Shown: positions 17,302 through 27,230 of the stretch, piece after piece | Layout: the number at the start of each line of letters is the position of its first letter | Numbering within the stretch: the stretch's first letter is position 1 | Source of the DNA: Chromatiales bacterium 21-64-14 | Lineage (GTDB): Bacteria > Pseudomonadota > Gammaproteobacteria > 21-64-14 | Direction of reading: 5' to 3' | Assembly (NCBI GenBank): GCA_002255365.1 | Contig: NCBI01000002.1 | Span: forward strand, 62,001 to 126,000 | Length of the DNA: 64,000 nt | Position numbers and translations under genes: made by a program | The notes under the pieces: generated by a model | Seen by the model: the letters and a program-made list of their open reading frames with translations, nothing else | Database searches by the model: none | Told to the model about the DNA's origin: nothing

Positions 17302-17694
17302 TCAGAGGGCATTCAGTACCCGGTCTAGACGCTGGCGGACCTCAACCGCGAGTGCGCTGATCTCCGGGCGCTGCACCAGATCCAGCACCGCATTCGGATT
17401 CATGAACTCCACGACGCACCGGCCCGACCCGGTCTCACGGACTACCACATTACATGGCAATAACAATCCGATGGAGGGCTCGGCCTCCAGCGCACGACTC
17501 GCCAGGGCCGGATTGCAGGCGCCGAGGATCGTATAGGGAGGGATCTCCTTGCCCAGCTTTTCCTTGAGCGCTTGAGCCACGTCGATTTCAGTGAGTACCC
17601 CGAAGCCCTCGGTCTTGAGTGCCTCAGTCACCCGCGCTACCGCGTCGGGGAAGGACGCGTCGACGGTCTTGCCGATTCCATAGGGTTCGTTCAT
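17302..17694 (-). CDS. DUF302 domain-containing protein
   Basis: A 130-residue protein with the DUF302 pattern: an N-terminal helix-strand unit (SFPDAVARVTEALKTEGFGVLTEIDV) and ILGACNPALASRALEAEPSIGLLLPCNVVV, typical of this small alpha/beta family. No signal peptide is seen. The start at 17692-17694 has AAGGAGACCGG upstream. DUF302 proteins are common in metal- and sulfur-rich habitats but have no agreed function; the conserved Cys in GAC and LPC are present here. It is separated by 77 bases from another minus-strand gene upstream, so an operon of two is possible. Confidence 0.9.
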   Translation of the reverse strand: MNEPYGIGKTVDASFPDAVARVTEALKTEGFGVLTEIDVAQALKEKLGKEIPPYTILGACNPALASRALEAEPSIGLLLPCNVVVRETGSGRCVVEFMNPNAVLDLVQRPEISALAVEVRQRLDRVLNAL

Positions 17695-17771
17695 ATCCGG
17701 TCTCCTTGCTCCGTGTCCCCCCGGTCCCGCGGGGGTGAAATCGATAACCCGCAGCCGCGACCAGGCTGCAA

Positions 17772-19482
<1,711 letters not shown>

Positions 19483-19491
19483 AGCGCCGGC

Positions 19492-20340
19492 ATGCCCGCT
19501 GGCACCGCGCATACCCCGCCCGACCGCTACGCCGTGTTCGGTAATCCGGTGGCCCACAGCTGTTCTCCCTGGATACACGGGCGCTTCGCTGAACAGACCG
19601 GTGAGCAGGTCCACTACGAGGCCATACTCGCGGCCCATGACGGGTTCGCGCTGGCGATCACCGCGTTCCATGATGCGGGGGGGAAAGGCGCGAACGTCAC
19701 CCTTCCGTTCAAGGAACTGGCGTGGGAGTTGGCGGGGGAACGCAGCGAACGCGCGGAGCAGGCGCGCGCCGTCAATACACTGGTCCTACGACCCGATGGC
19801 ACGCGCTACGGGGACAACACCGACGGCGTGGGACTGGTCCGCGACCTGGTGACCAATCACGGCGTGGACCTCCGCAACGCCGCGATCCTGCTCCTGGGTG
19901 CCGGCGGCGCCGCGCGCGGTATCGTGGCCCCCCTGCTCGAACAGCGTCCGGCGCGGCTGGTGATCGCAAATCGCACCCCGGAGCGCGCGCGTCAGCTGGC
20001 CGAGGGGGCGCGCGCACTGGGACCGGTCACTGCGTGCGGGTATGACGCACTGGGTAACGAACGGTTCACCTTGATCATCAATGCAACCTCAGCGGGAATC
20101 CAGGGTGCGCGGCCATCGCTGCCGGACGCGCTGCCGGTGGCCGACGCAGTGTGCTATGACCTGATGTACGGCGCGGCGCCGACCCCGTTCCTGCGCTGGG
20201 CGGCGGGAAAAGGCGCGCGGCTGACGATGGACGGCATCGGCATGCTGGTGGAGCAGGCCGCCGAATCCTTCGCGCTGTGGCGCTCGGTGCGCCCGGACAC
20301 GGCGCCCGTGATCGCCGCGCTGCGTCAGCAGCGCGGCTGA
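19492..20340 (+). CDS. aroE: Shikimate dehydrogenase (NADP)
   Basis: AroE reduces 3-dehydroshikimate to shikimate with NADPH. The 282-residue protein has the substrate motif GNPVAHSCSP (17-26), the catalytic lysine in NVTLPFKE, the catalytic Asp in YGDNTDGVG, and the nucleotide-binding loop LLGAGGAARG. The NRTPERAR motif is the NADP-selecting element of AroE rather than YdiB. It begins nine bases after hemB and converges on proX, whose stop is only 10 bases away. Nothing is missing. Confidence 0.97.
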   Translation: MPAGTAHTPPDRYAVFGNPVAHSCSPWIHGRFAEQTGEQVHYEAILAAHDGFALAITAFHDAGGKGANVTLPFKELAWELAGERSERAEQARAVNTLVLRPDGTRYGDNTDGVGLVRDLVTNHGVDLRNAAILLLGAGGAARGIVAPLLEQRPARLVIANRTPERARQLAEGARALGPVTACGYDALGNERFTLIINATSAGIQGARPSLPDALPVADAVCYDLMYGAAPTPFLRWAAGKGARLTMDGIGMLVEQAAESFALWRSVRPDTAPVIAALRQQRG

Positions 20341-20350
20341 TCCGCGGCGC

Positions 20351-21277
20351 TTAGGGCGAGCGCCCTGAACCTGGGGCCCCGGACTGCATGTGCGCCGACG
20401 CGGGAACCCAATCCGCAACCTCGCGGGGGTGGCGCTGCAGCCACTTGCGGGCTGCGGCGGCGGGGCTCATGCCCTTGCGCACCATCATCATCACCTGGTT
20501 CATCTGCCCGGGCGTCCAGACGAAGCGCTTGAGGAATCGGACCACCGGCATGGCCTTATCCGGCAGCTGCGTGCTGATGATCGTGTTGATGTGTCCGCCG
20601 CGCCCATAGACCCCCTTCGGATCGCGCAGGTACTTGAGCTTCCAGCGCGCCCACATCCAATGGGGCGTCCAACCCGTGATCACGATCCAGCGGTGGTGAC
20701 GTTCGGCGCGTGCAAGCATCGCGGCCATCGCGGCTCCCGAACTCTGCACCAGGGTATAGTCGAGACCGTAGGCCTTGATCGCCGCCTGCGTTTTCATCAT
20801 GATCCCGGCGCCCGGGTCGATGCCGATGATGCGCCCGCGCAGCCGGTTCTTCACGGTGTTGAGCTGGTCGATCCGGTCGATGCCGACATAGTCGGGCACC
20901 ACGAGCCCGATCCGCGTCCCATACAGGTTAGGCCCGAGATTGATTACTTTCGTCCACAGCTTGGCGTAATAGGCCTGATGGGTGGTAGGCAGCCAGGCGG
21001 ACACGGAGAGATCAAGGTCCCCCTGCGCGACACCCTGCCACATGGGTCCCGGGTCCAGCGATACCAGCTGAACGGGATAACCCAACCGCTCGCGTATGAC
21101 GGCGGCGACGAGGTTTGCGGAAGCCACGTTGGAAGACCAGCTCTGCACGTAGCCGATCCGGATCGTGGGGCGCTCCGCCGCCCACGCGCGCGTACCCGGC
21201 AGACCCGGCCATGGACCCAAGAGCCCCAGCAACGCCGCGGGTAACATCAGACGCGCAATCCAATTCCGGTGCCGCAT
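20351..21277 (-). CDS. proX: Glycine betaine/proline ABC transporter, substrate-binding protein
   Basis: A 308-residue periplasmic protein of the ProX/OpuAC family that binds quaternary-amine osmolytes. Residues 1-33 are a signal peptide ending ARAWAA-type sequence. The mature protein has the family pattern IRIGYVQSWSSN, DLDLSVSAWLPTTH and GWTPHWMWARW. The tryptophans in the last two patches are expected to form the aromatic cage around the trimethylammonium group. It begins immediately after the proW stop and ends the proV-proW-proX operon. The permease and ATPase precede it, the standard gene order. It converges with aroE. Confidence 0.92.
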   Translation of the reverse strand: MRHRNWIARLMLPAALLGLLGPWPGLPGTRAWAAERPTIRIGYVQSWSSNVASANLVAAVIRERLGYPVQLVSLDPGPMWQGVAQGDLDLSVSAWLPTTHQAYYAKLWTKVINLGPNLYGTRIGLVVPDYVGIDRIDQLNTVKNRLRGRIIGIDPGAGIMMKTQAAIKAYGLDYTLVQSSGAAMAAMLARAERHHRWIVITGWTPHWMWARWKLKYLRDPKGVYGRGGHINTIISTQLPDKAMPVVRFLKRFVWTPGQMNQVMMMVRKGMSPAAAARKWLQRHPREVADWVPASAHMQSGAPGSGRSP

Positions 21278-22141
21278 CTACCGCCTCCGTCGTTTCCGAA
21301 CTCCGATACCCTGGGTGATACGATCCAGGACGATCGCCAATATCACCACCGCAAGTCCGGCCTCGAAGCCCGAACCGACCTGCAGCCGGGTGATCCCTTC
21401 CAGGACCTCCTTGCCGAGTCCGCCCGACCCGATCATCGCGGCGATCACGACCATGGACAGTCCAAGCATGATCGACTGGTTGACGCCCGCCATGATACTG
21501 GGCAGCGCCACGGGCAACTGGACCTTGGCCAAGGTCTGCAACCAGGTGGCGCCGAAGGCCTCCGATGCTTCCACCAGATCCGCGGGCACCTGCCGGATAC
21601 CGAGGTTGGTCAGACGGATCAACGGCGGGATGGAGAAAATGAACGTGGAGATCACACCCGGCACCAAACCAAGTCCGAACAGCATCACCGCCGGAATCAG
21701 GTAGACAAAGGCGGGCATGGTCTGCATGAGATCGAGCATCGGACGCAGTCCGCGATCGACAAGATCGCTCCGGGCCGCCAGGATCCCCAGCGGCAGGCCC
21801 ACGACAAGCACCAGCACTTCGGCCGAAACCACCAGACCCAAGGTCGTCACGGTGGAATGCCAAAGGCCCATGTTATGCGCCAAAAGGAGCCCCCCAATGG
21901 CGAACAGCCCGGCACGCAGGCCGGCCGACCAGCCCGCGAGCAGCCCGAGCAGGCCTATCATCAGCGGCGCGGGAACGGCGAGCAAGGCGCCCTGCAGCGC
22001 CGCGATCATGGCGTAAAGCGCGGCGCTGAAATGCTGAAACGGCGCGTCGTAATGATCGAGCAGAAAGTTGACTGCGTGCTCGGCCCAGGAACCTACCGGA
22101 ACACTGAACGGCAGCAATGCCTGCGTCGGCCCGGCGCTCAT
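21278..22141 (-). CDS. proW: Glycine betaine/proline ABC transporter, permease
   Basis: Inner-membrane permease (287 aa) with five to six hydrophobic helices and the binding-protein-dependent transport signature near EASEAFGATWLQTLAKVQLPVA. This EAA loop contacts the ATPase. The start ATG (22139-22141) overlaps the proV stop in an ATGA arrangement, indicating translational coupling. A longer open frame upstream lies over proV and is not used. It is shorter than E. coli ProW (354 aa), which has an extra N-terminal extension, and close to OpuAB-type permeases. Confidence 0.94.
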   Translation of the reverse strand: MSAGPTQALLPFSVPVGSWAEHAVNFLLDHYDAPFQHFSAALYAMIAALQGALLAVPAPLMIGLLGLLAGWSAGLRAGLFAIGGLLLAHNMGLWHSTVTTLGLVVSAEVLVLVVGLPLGILAARSDLVDRGLRPMLDLMQTMPAFVYLIPAVMLFGLGLVPGVISTFIFSIPPLIRLTNLGIRQVPADLVEASEAFGATWLQTLAKVQLPVALPSIMAGVNQSIMLGLSMVVIAAMIGSGGLGKEVLEGITRLQVGSGFEAGLAVVILAIVLDRITQGIGVRKRRRR

Positions 22142-23373
22142 GCCACACCGTCGGCACGTCTCACCGCCTCCCCCATGGGGGGCTGGGGCTGGCCCGCCAG
22201 GACCGCCATAATCGAGTGATCGAAGATCACACCCCGGACGCATTGATCCGGCCCCACCACCGCGATGGGGCAGCCACCTTGTGCGGCGATGCGCAGCACG
22301 GCCGCCAGCGGCGTGTCGGACGGGACCGCATGGGCCGCGCGCAGCATGCCGCGATCCAGACGCCGTACGCCGCCCGCCACCAACGAGGAGAGCCGCTCCC
22401 TCCCCAGCGCACCGCAGAGCCGGTCGTTTTCGTCCACCACGCACACGCCGGGCAGATCATCACGCCGGAGTCGTTCGAGCACTGCGGCGGGGTCGTCCCC
22501 GGTGCGGACCGCGCCACCGCGCTCGCGCATTACCGCCCCGGCCGTCAGGGCCCGGGTCCGATCCACCCGCTGCACGAAGGCCGCGACGTAGTCGTCCACC
22601 GGGCGGGCCACGATCTCCTCGGGTCTGCCGGCCTGCACCACGGCGCCATCGCGCATGATCGCGATCCAGTCGCCCAGCTTCAGGGCCTCATCCGGGTCGT
22701 GGGTGACGAAAACGACGGTCTTGCGCATGCGTGCCTGCAGGGCCAGCAGCTCATTCTGCAATTCCGCCCGGATGAGTGGATCCAGCGCACTGAAAGCCTC
22801 GTCCATCAGCAGGATCTCGGGCGAAACCGCAAGCGCGCGCGCGAGACCGACCCGTTGCTGCATGCCGCCGGACAGCTCGTCAGGATAGCGCTCCTCCCAG
22901 CCTTGCAGCCCGACGAGGCTGATGGCCTCCATCGCCTTCACTCGCCGCTGCTCCCTCGGCAGGCGCTGTATCTCGAGTCCGAATTCGACGTTTGCGCGCA
23001 CCGTACGGTGGGGTAACAGCGCGAAACGCTGGAATACCATGCCGAATTGGCGGCGCCGGAAGCTCACGAGCGCGCGCCGCCCCAGCGTTGCCAAATTCGC
23101 GCCAGCGACCATGACCGTCCCCGCAGTGGGACGATGCAGACCATTCAACAGTCGCAACAGGGTTGATTTTCCGCTGCCGGAAAGCCCCATGATCACGGAG
23201 ACCTCGCCGGCCGGGAACCGCAACGAGACGTCCTGTACGCCGACCACCAGTCCCAGCTCGTGGCGTATCGTCTCCCGGTCCGCGCCTTCCCGCATGCGCA
23301 CGAGTGCCCGTCGCGGGCGCGGGCCAAACACCTTTGAAACGCCTTCTACGACGATTTCGCTCGCGTGGCGCAC
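22138..23373 (-). CDS. proV: Glycine betaine/proline ABC transporter, ATP-binding protein with CBS pair
   Basis: A 411-residue ATPase. Residues 5-270 form the ABC domain with Walker A GLSGSGKST (63-71), signature LSGGMQQR (about 167-174), Walker B ILLMDEAFSALD and the H-loop FVTHD. The C-terminal 130 residues form two CBS repeats (AVMRERGG..., DNDRLCGAL..., LRIAAQGGCPIAVVG...). In OpuA-like systems these sense ionic strength or cyclic nucleotides. The start is GTG at 23371-23373. It is the first gene of the proVWX operon and is divergent from the betaine synthesis genes across a 659-base regulatory region. Confidence 0.95.
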   Translation of the reverse strand: MRHASEIVVEGVSKVFGPRPRRALVRMREGADRETIRHELGLVVGVQDVSLRFPAGEVSVIMGLSGSGKSTLLRLLNGLHRPTAGTVMVAGANLATLGRRALVSFRRRQFGMVFQRFALLPHRTVRANVEFGLEIQRLPREQRRVKAMEAISLVGLQGWEERYPDELSGGMQQRVGLARALAVSPEILLMDEAFSALDPLIRAELQNELLALQARMRKTVVFVTHDPDEALKLGDWIAIMRDGAVVQAGRPEEIVARPVDDYVAAFVQRVDRTRALTAGAVMRERGGAVRTGDDPAAVLERLRRDDLPGVCVVDENDRLCGALGRERLSSLVAGGVRRLDRGMLRAAHAVPSDTPLAAVLRIAAQGGCPIAVVGPDQCVRGVIFDHSIMAVLAGQPQPPMGEAVRRADGVA

Positions 23374-23414
23374 GAAGTTTCACCGGATGGGAGCAGGGCG
23401 GGAGGAATGGCCCC

Positions 23415-23443
23415 ACTATAGTGACCGGCACCAGCAGCCGCAA
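23415..23443 (-). promoter_or_regulatory. Putative promoter of proVWX
   Basis: On the minus strand TTGCGG (23438-23443), a 17-base spacer and TATAGT (23415-23420) make a plausible sigma-70 promoter 42 bases before the proV start. The -10 lies in a 10-bp palindrome CACTATAGTG (23414-23423), a likely operator position. Confidence 0.45.
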
Positions 23444-23527
23444 CCCGCGGTCCGCCGGCAGCGGCCGGCGCGCGTACCGAAGCGGTACGTCGGATCACAC
23501 CGTTGTGCCCTGGCCGCGCCGGCGCTG

Positions 23528-23563
23528 ATTGCTGGCGGTGAACACATTGCTGGCGGTGAACAC
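23528..23563 (+). repeat. Perfect tandem 18-bp direct repeat
   Basis: The 18-mer ATTGCTGGCGGTGAACAC occurs twice back to back (23528-23545 and 23546-23563) with no mismatch. It lies about 85 bases beyond the proV -35 and about 470 bases before the glycine methyltransferase. It could be paired regulator-binding sites or a recent slip duplication. Confidence 0.9.
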
Positions 23564-24032
23564 GCCGATTCGCGGGATACGCGCTTGATTCGCCGTGATG
23601 GCGTCGCCGATGGTCCCACGTCACGCGGTAAACTTGCCTCGTCCGGCGTGATCGGTTACGGTAAACGGGCTCGAAAAGCGGCGTATTTGCCGTGGGCCGC
23701 GCCTGTTGGGCCCCTGGAGGCCGTTCAGCCGACTGCACCGCACCAGGTCACCGGGCTACCAATCCCGTGACCCGCCTAGAACACGGAAACTGTCGTACGC
23801 GCACGGGCCGCCCTGGCGGCTCGCCCCTGGCACCAGTGACGACATCGCCGGTCAGCGGCGCGGTCACGGATCCCACGTCCCCGGCACATTGCCGCCGCGG
23901 AATCCGGCATCGTGTCCATCGGCCACGGCCGGCCCGAAACTCACTGCATCCCGGCTGCGCCGGCCGCGCATGGGTTCCGGCCGGCCCAATCGCATTGACA
24001 CGCCAAACACTATGGTATTCCGGAGAGACGTC

Positions 24033-24854
24033 ATGAGCGCACAGGATTTCGGCCAGAACCCGCTGCGGGTCCGCGAAACTGGTCATTACACCGAGGAATA
24101 CGTGCACAGCTTCGTGCAGAAGTGGGACGATCTGATCGACTGGGACGCGCGCGCGTCCAGCGAGGGCCGGTTCTTCATCGACGTACTCAAGAGCCGCGGT
24201 GCCAACAAGATACTCGATGTCGCAACCGGCACCGGCTTCCACTCGCTACGCCTGTTGCGCGCGGGCTTCGAGGTGACCAGCGTGGACGGAAGCCCCGAGA
24301 TGCTCGTGAAGGCGTTCGAGAACGGGCGCCGCAACGGCCATATCCTGCGTATCGTGAACGCCGACTGGCGTTGGCTCAACCGCGACGTGCACGGCAAATT
24401 CGACGCGATCATCTGCCTTGGGAATTCCTTTACACATCTGTTCTCGGAGCGTGACCGGCGCAAGGCGCTGGCGGAATTCTACGCCGCGTTGCGCCACGAC
24501 GGGGTGCTGATCCTGGATCAACGCAACTACGACGCGATCCTGGACCAGGGCTTTTCCACCAAGCACACCTTCTATTATTGTGGGGAGAACGTGCGCGCCG
24601 AGCCCGAACACATCGACGATGGGCTCGCCCGGTTCCGTTATGAATTCCCCGACAAGTCGGTCTTCCATCTCAACATGTTTCCGTTGCGCAAGGCCTACGT
24701 GCGCCGGCTCATGCAGGAAGTCGGTTTCCAGGAGGTCAAGACCTACGGGGATTTCCAGGAAACCTACCGGACGGAGGAACCGGACTTCTTCGTCCACGTC
24801 GCGTCCAAGCGGTATCAGGGCGAATACGACGAACAGGAGGGAGAGGACTCATGA
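24033..24854 (+). CDS. Glycine/sarcosine N-methyltransferase (betaine synthesis step 1)
   Basis: A 273-residue class I SAM-dependent methyltransferase that should convert glycine to sarcosine and then dimethylglycine. Motif I is ILDVATGTGFH near residues 54-64, followed by the acidic end of strand 2 in TSVDGSPEM. Later motifs ICLGNSFTHLF and DGVLILDQRNYD match the halophile glycine/sarcosine methyltransferases (GSMT). It is distinguished from housekeeping methyltransferases by the adjacent dimethylglycine enzyme. The ATG at 24033 follows GGAG; an in-frame ATG at 24012 is a less supported alternative. Its stop overlaps the next start (ATGA), so the two are translationally coupled. Substrate order is from family knowledge. 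Confidence 0.9.
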   Translation: MSAQDFGQNPLRVRETGHYTEEYVHSFVQKWDDLIDWDARASSEGRFFIDVLKSRGANKILDVATGTGFHSLRLLRAGFEVTSVDGSPEMLVKAFENGRRNGHILRIVNADWRWLNRDVHGKFDAIICLGNSFTHLFSERDRRKALAEFYAALRHDGVLILDQRNYDAILDQGFSTKHTFYYCGENVRAEPEHIDDGLARFRYEFPDKSVFHLNMFPLRKAYVRRLMQEVGFQEVKTYGDFQETYRTEEPDFFVHVASKRYQGEYDEQEGEDS

Positions 24855-25693
24855 ACGCGTGTACCGATCTCACCGACATCGCCCGGGACTATTATGACAG
24901 TGATGACGCGGACGGTTTCTACGCGCGGATATGGGGCGGTGAGGACATACACATCGGCCTCTACCAGGACCCCGAGGAGCCGATCGTCGACGCCAGCCGG
25001 CGCACGGTCGAGGCGATGGCGGCCATGGTGCAGGAGCTGGACGCGGATACGCGGGTACTCGACGTGGGCGCCGGCTACGGCGGCGCGGCACGGTGGCTCG
25101 TGCGCCAGTACGGGTGCCGCGTGAGCTGCCTGAACCTGAGCGTGCGTCAGAACGAACGTAACCGCCACCTGAACGGTCAGCAGGGTCTGGACGAGCGGAT
25201 CGAGGTGATAGACGGCGCGTTCGAGGACATCCCTTTGCGGGACGCCAGCGTCGATCTGGTGTGGTCACAGGACGCGATACTGCACAGCGGTCGCAAACAA
25301 CGCGTGCTGCAGGAAATCCACCGCGTACTGCGCCCCGGGGGGCAGTTTCTGTTTACCGATCCCATGCAGTCGGACGACTGTCCGGGTGGCGTGCTGCAAC
25401 CGATCCTGGACCGCATCCACCTCGACAGCCTCGGCTCGTTTGCCGGCTACCGGGGCCTGGCCCGGGACATCGGCTTCGAGGAGATCCGGATGGTCGACCA
25501 GACCCCGCACCTGGTCAATCACTACCGCCGCGTGAAGGCTGAACTCGAAGCCCACCACGAGGACCTCGCGCGGGAATGTTCCCGCGACTACCTGGAGCGG
25601 ATGCGCCAGGGCCTGCAGCATTGGGTCGACGGCGGCCGCAAGGGTTACCTGGCGTGGGGTATGCTGCACTTGCGCAAACGCGCTACCGCCTGA
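24851..25693 (+). CDS. Sarcosine/dimethylglycine N-methyltransferase (betaine synthesis step 2)
   Basis: A 280-residue SAM-dependent methyltransferase completing glycine betaine synthesis from sarcosine or dimethylglycine. The N-terminal DIARDYYDSDDADGFYARIWGGEDIHIG and motif I VLDVGAGYGGAARWL (about residues 68-82) are characteristic of SDMT enzymes from halophilic gammaproteobacteria. So are WSQDAILHSG and the PMQSDD loop. The start overlaps the upstream gene by four bases. The pair costs three SAM per betaine; no SAM synthetase or SAH hydrolase gene is nearby. A perfect hairpin follows at 25728 before the convergent gor gene. Confidence 0.93.
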   Translation: MNACTDLTDIARDYYDSDDADGFYARIWGGEDIHIGLYQDPEEPIVDASRRTVEAMAAMVQELDADTRVLDVGAGYGGAARWLVRQYGCRVSCLNLSVRQNERNRHLNGQQGLDERIEVIDGAFEDIPLRDASVDLVWSQDAILHSGRKQRVLQEIHRVLRPGGQFLFTDPMQSDDCPGGVLQPILDRIHLDSLGSFAGYRGLARDIGFEEIRMVDQTPHLVNHYRRVKAELEAHHEDLARECSRDYLERMRQGLQHWVDGGRKGYLAWGMLHLRKRATA

Positions 25694-25727
25694 CCCGCCC
25701 GGCGCCGGTGCGCGCACGCAACCACCA

Positions 25728-25746
25728 GGCCTCCCCCGGGGAGGCC
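25728..25746 (+). other. GC-rich palindromic hairpin between convergent genes
   Basis: GGCCTCCCC-C-GGGGAGGCC is a perfect 9-bp dyad between the SDMT stop and the gor stop (convergent). It lacks a T-tract on either side, so it is not a classic Rho-independent terminator, but the position suggests a bidirectional transcript-end or stability element. Confidence 0.45.
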
Positions 25747-25759
25747 GCGGCACAAGCCC

Positions 25760-27115
25760 TCAGCGCATGGTCACGAGTTCCTCCGCGCTGGTCGGGTGGA
25801 TCGCCACCGTGTCGTCGAAATCCGCCTTGGTGGCGCCCATGCGGATCGCCACCGCGAAGCCCTGCAAGATCTCGTCCGCCCCGGGTCCGATAAGATGGCA
25901 CCCGACGATGCGCTCGTGTGCGCCCACCGTCACCAGTTTCATGCAGGCCTGATGCCGGCCCTCCATCGGTGCGTAATACATCGGCGTAAAACAACTCTGG
26001 TAGGTCTTGACCGAGTCACCATGCTCGGCGCGCGCCTGCTCCTCGGTGAGCCCGATGGTTCCGATCGGGGGGTGGCTGAACACCACGGTCGGGATATGCT
26101 CGTAGGGAAGGTGGCGCTCGGGTTTTCCGCCGAACAACCGGTCCGCCAGGCGACGGGCGGCGGCGATCGCCACGGGCGTGAGGGCGTGGCGGCCGGTGAC
26201 GTCGCCCACCGCGTAGACGCCCGGGACATTGGTGTTCTGAAACGCGTCCGTGGGCACGTAACCCTGTTCATCGGCGTGCACGCCGGCCGCGGCCAGATCC
26301 AGCCGGCCGGTGTTCGGCCGCCGGCCGATCGCCCAGATCAGCGCATCATAGTCTGCGAGGACTTCCCCACTGACACACTTCAGGTCCAGGCGGCCCTGCG
26401 CATTGCGCTGGACGGACTGGGCCTGCGCGCGTGGGATGATATTGACGCCGCTGTCCACCATGGATTCCATGAGCATCTCGCGCAGCATGGCATCGAAACT
26501 GCGCAGCAATTGTTCGCGGCGCAACAGCAGCGTGACGTTGCTGCCCAGCGCGTTGAGTATCCCGGCCAGTTCGACCGCGATGTAGCCGGCCCCTACGACC
26601 GCGACTCTCTGCGGGAGCCGTGCGAGTTCGAAGAACCCGTCGGAGGTAATGCCATGTTCCGCCCCCGGCAGGGACGGTACGACCGGCGTACCGCCCACCG
26701 CGATCACCACATGGTCGGCACTGATCCGTTCGCCGTTCACGTCCACGGTGTGCGGGTCCGCGAAACACGCGGCCCCCGGTATCAGATCGATATCCGAATC
26801 GGATAGATAGGTCTTGTACCAGTGGTTGATCCCCCGCACGTAGCGGTCACGCCCGGCCTTCAGCCGCGACCAGTCGCAGGGTTGCGGCGTGACCGCAAAA
26901 CCATAGGCGCTGGCGTCCTCGATCGTGCGCGCCAGCTCCGCGGCGAACCACATGATCTTCTTGGGCACACAGCCACGGTTCACGCAGGTGCCCCCCAGGG
27001 CGTCCGCATCGGCTTCCACGACGGCGCACCGCGCCCCGTGTTGCGCCGCCCGCTGCGCCACCGAGAGCCCGCCGCCGCCGGCGCCGAGCGCCAGCAGGTC
27101 ATAGTGTCTTCCCAT
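25760..27115 (-). CDS. gor: Glutathione-disulfide reductase
   Basis: FAD-dependent reductase that keeps glutathione reduced with NADPH. The 451-residue protein has the N-terminal FAD loop GAGGGGLS (residues 11-18) and the redox disulfide C44-C49 in [13 protein letters not shown]. The NADPH loop is [13 protein letters not shown], with LLLRRE supplying basic residues for NADP rather than NAD. The C-terminal dimer region has [12 protein letters not shown] with the active-site His-Glu pair. The CVNRGCVPK pattern separates it from lipoamide dehydrogenase and mercuric reductase. Convergent with the betaine methyltransferases and divergent from the oligopeptidase gene. Confidence 0.95.
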   Translation of the reverse strand: MGRHYDLLALGAGGGGLSVAQRAAQHGARCAVVEADADALGGTCVNRGCVPKKIMWFAAELARTIEDASAYGFAVTPQPCDWSRLKAGRDRYVRGINHWYKTYLSDSDIDLIPGAACFADPHTVDVNGERISADHVVIAVGGTPVVPSLPGAEHGITSDGFFELARLPQRVAVVGAGYIAVELAGILNALGSNVTLLLRREQLLRSFDAMLREMLMESMVDSGVNIIPRAQAQSVQRNAQGRLDLKCVSGEVLADYDALIWAIGRRPNTGRLDLAAAGVHADEQGYVPTDAFQNTNVPGVYAVGDVTGRHALTPVAIAAARRLADRLFGGKPERHLPYEHIPTVVFSHPPIGTIGLTEEQARAEHGDSVKTYQSCFTPMYYAPMEGRHQACMKLVTVGAHERIVGCHLIGPGADEILQGFAVAIRMGATKADFDDTVAIHPTSAEELVTMR

Positions 27116-27230
27116 ATCAGAAACCCCTTCGTTTGCGGGCCTGTGGCCACCCCGGGCACGGCATGCCCGGACGCCTGCGAGGAATATGGTAGATTATCCG
27201 CTCCCGATCAAGTTGCGCACGAGAACTTCC

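Larger units (their letters stand above)
23374..24032 (+). other. 659-base divergent regulatory region between proV and the glycine methyltransferase
   Basis: No credible coding sequence: the long plus-strand frame that enters the methyltransferase has no protein-like character before 24033. It contains the proV promoter, an inverted repeat CGTACCG-AAG-CGGTACG (23473-23489), the tandem 18-bp repeat (23528-23563), and a TTGACA hexamer (23995-24000) that could be a -35 for the methyltransferase genes. A short A+T richer patch surrounds 23575-23695. Its length and the repeated elements fit complex osmotic regulation of both directions, which is inference. Confidence 0.5.

Noticed and set aside
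25728-25746. Rho-independent terminator after the betaine methyltransferases
   Set aside because: The hairpin is perfect but has no T-tract in either direction and only a one-base formal loop, so it is listed as a dyad, not a terminator.
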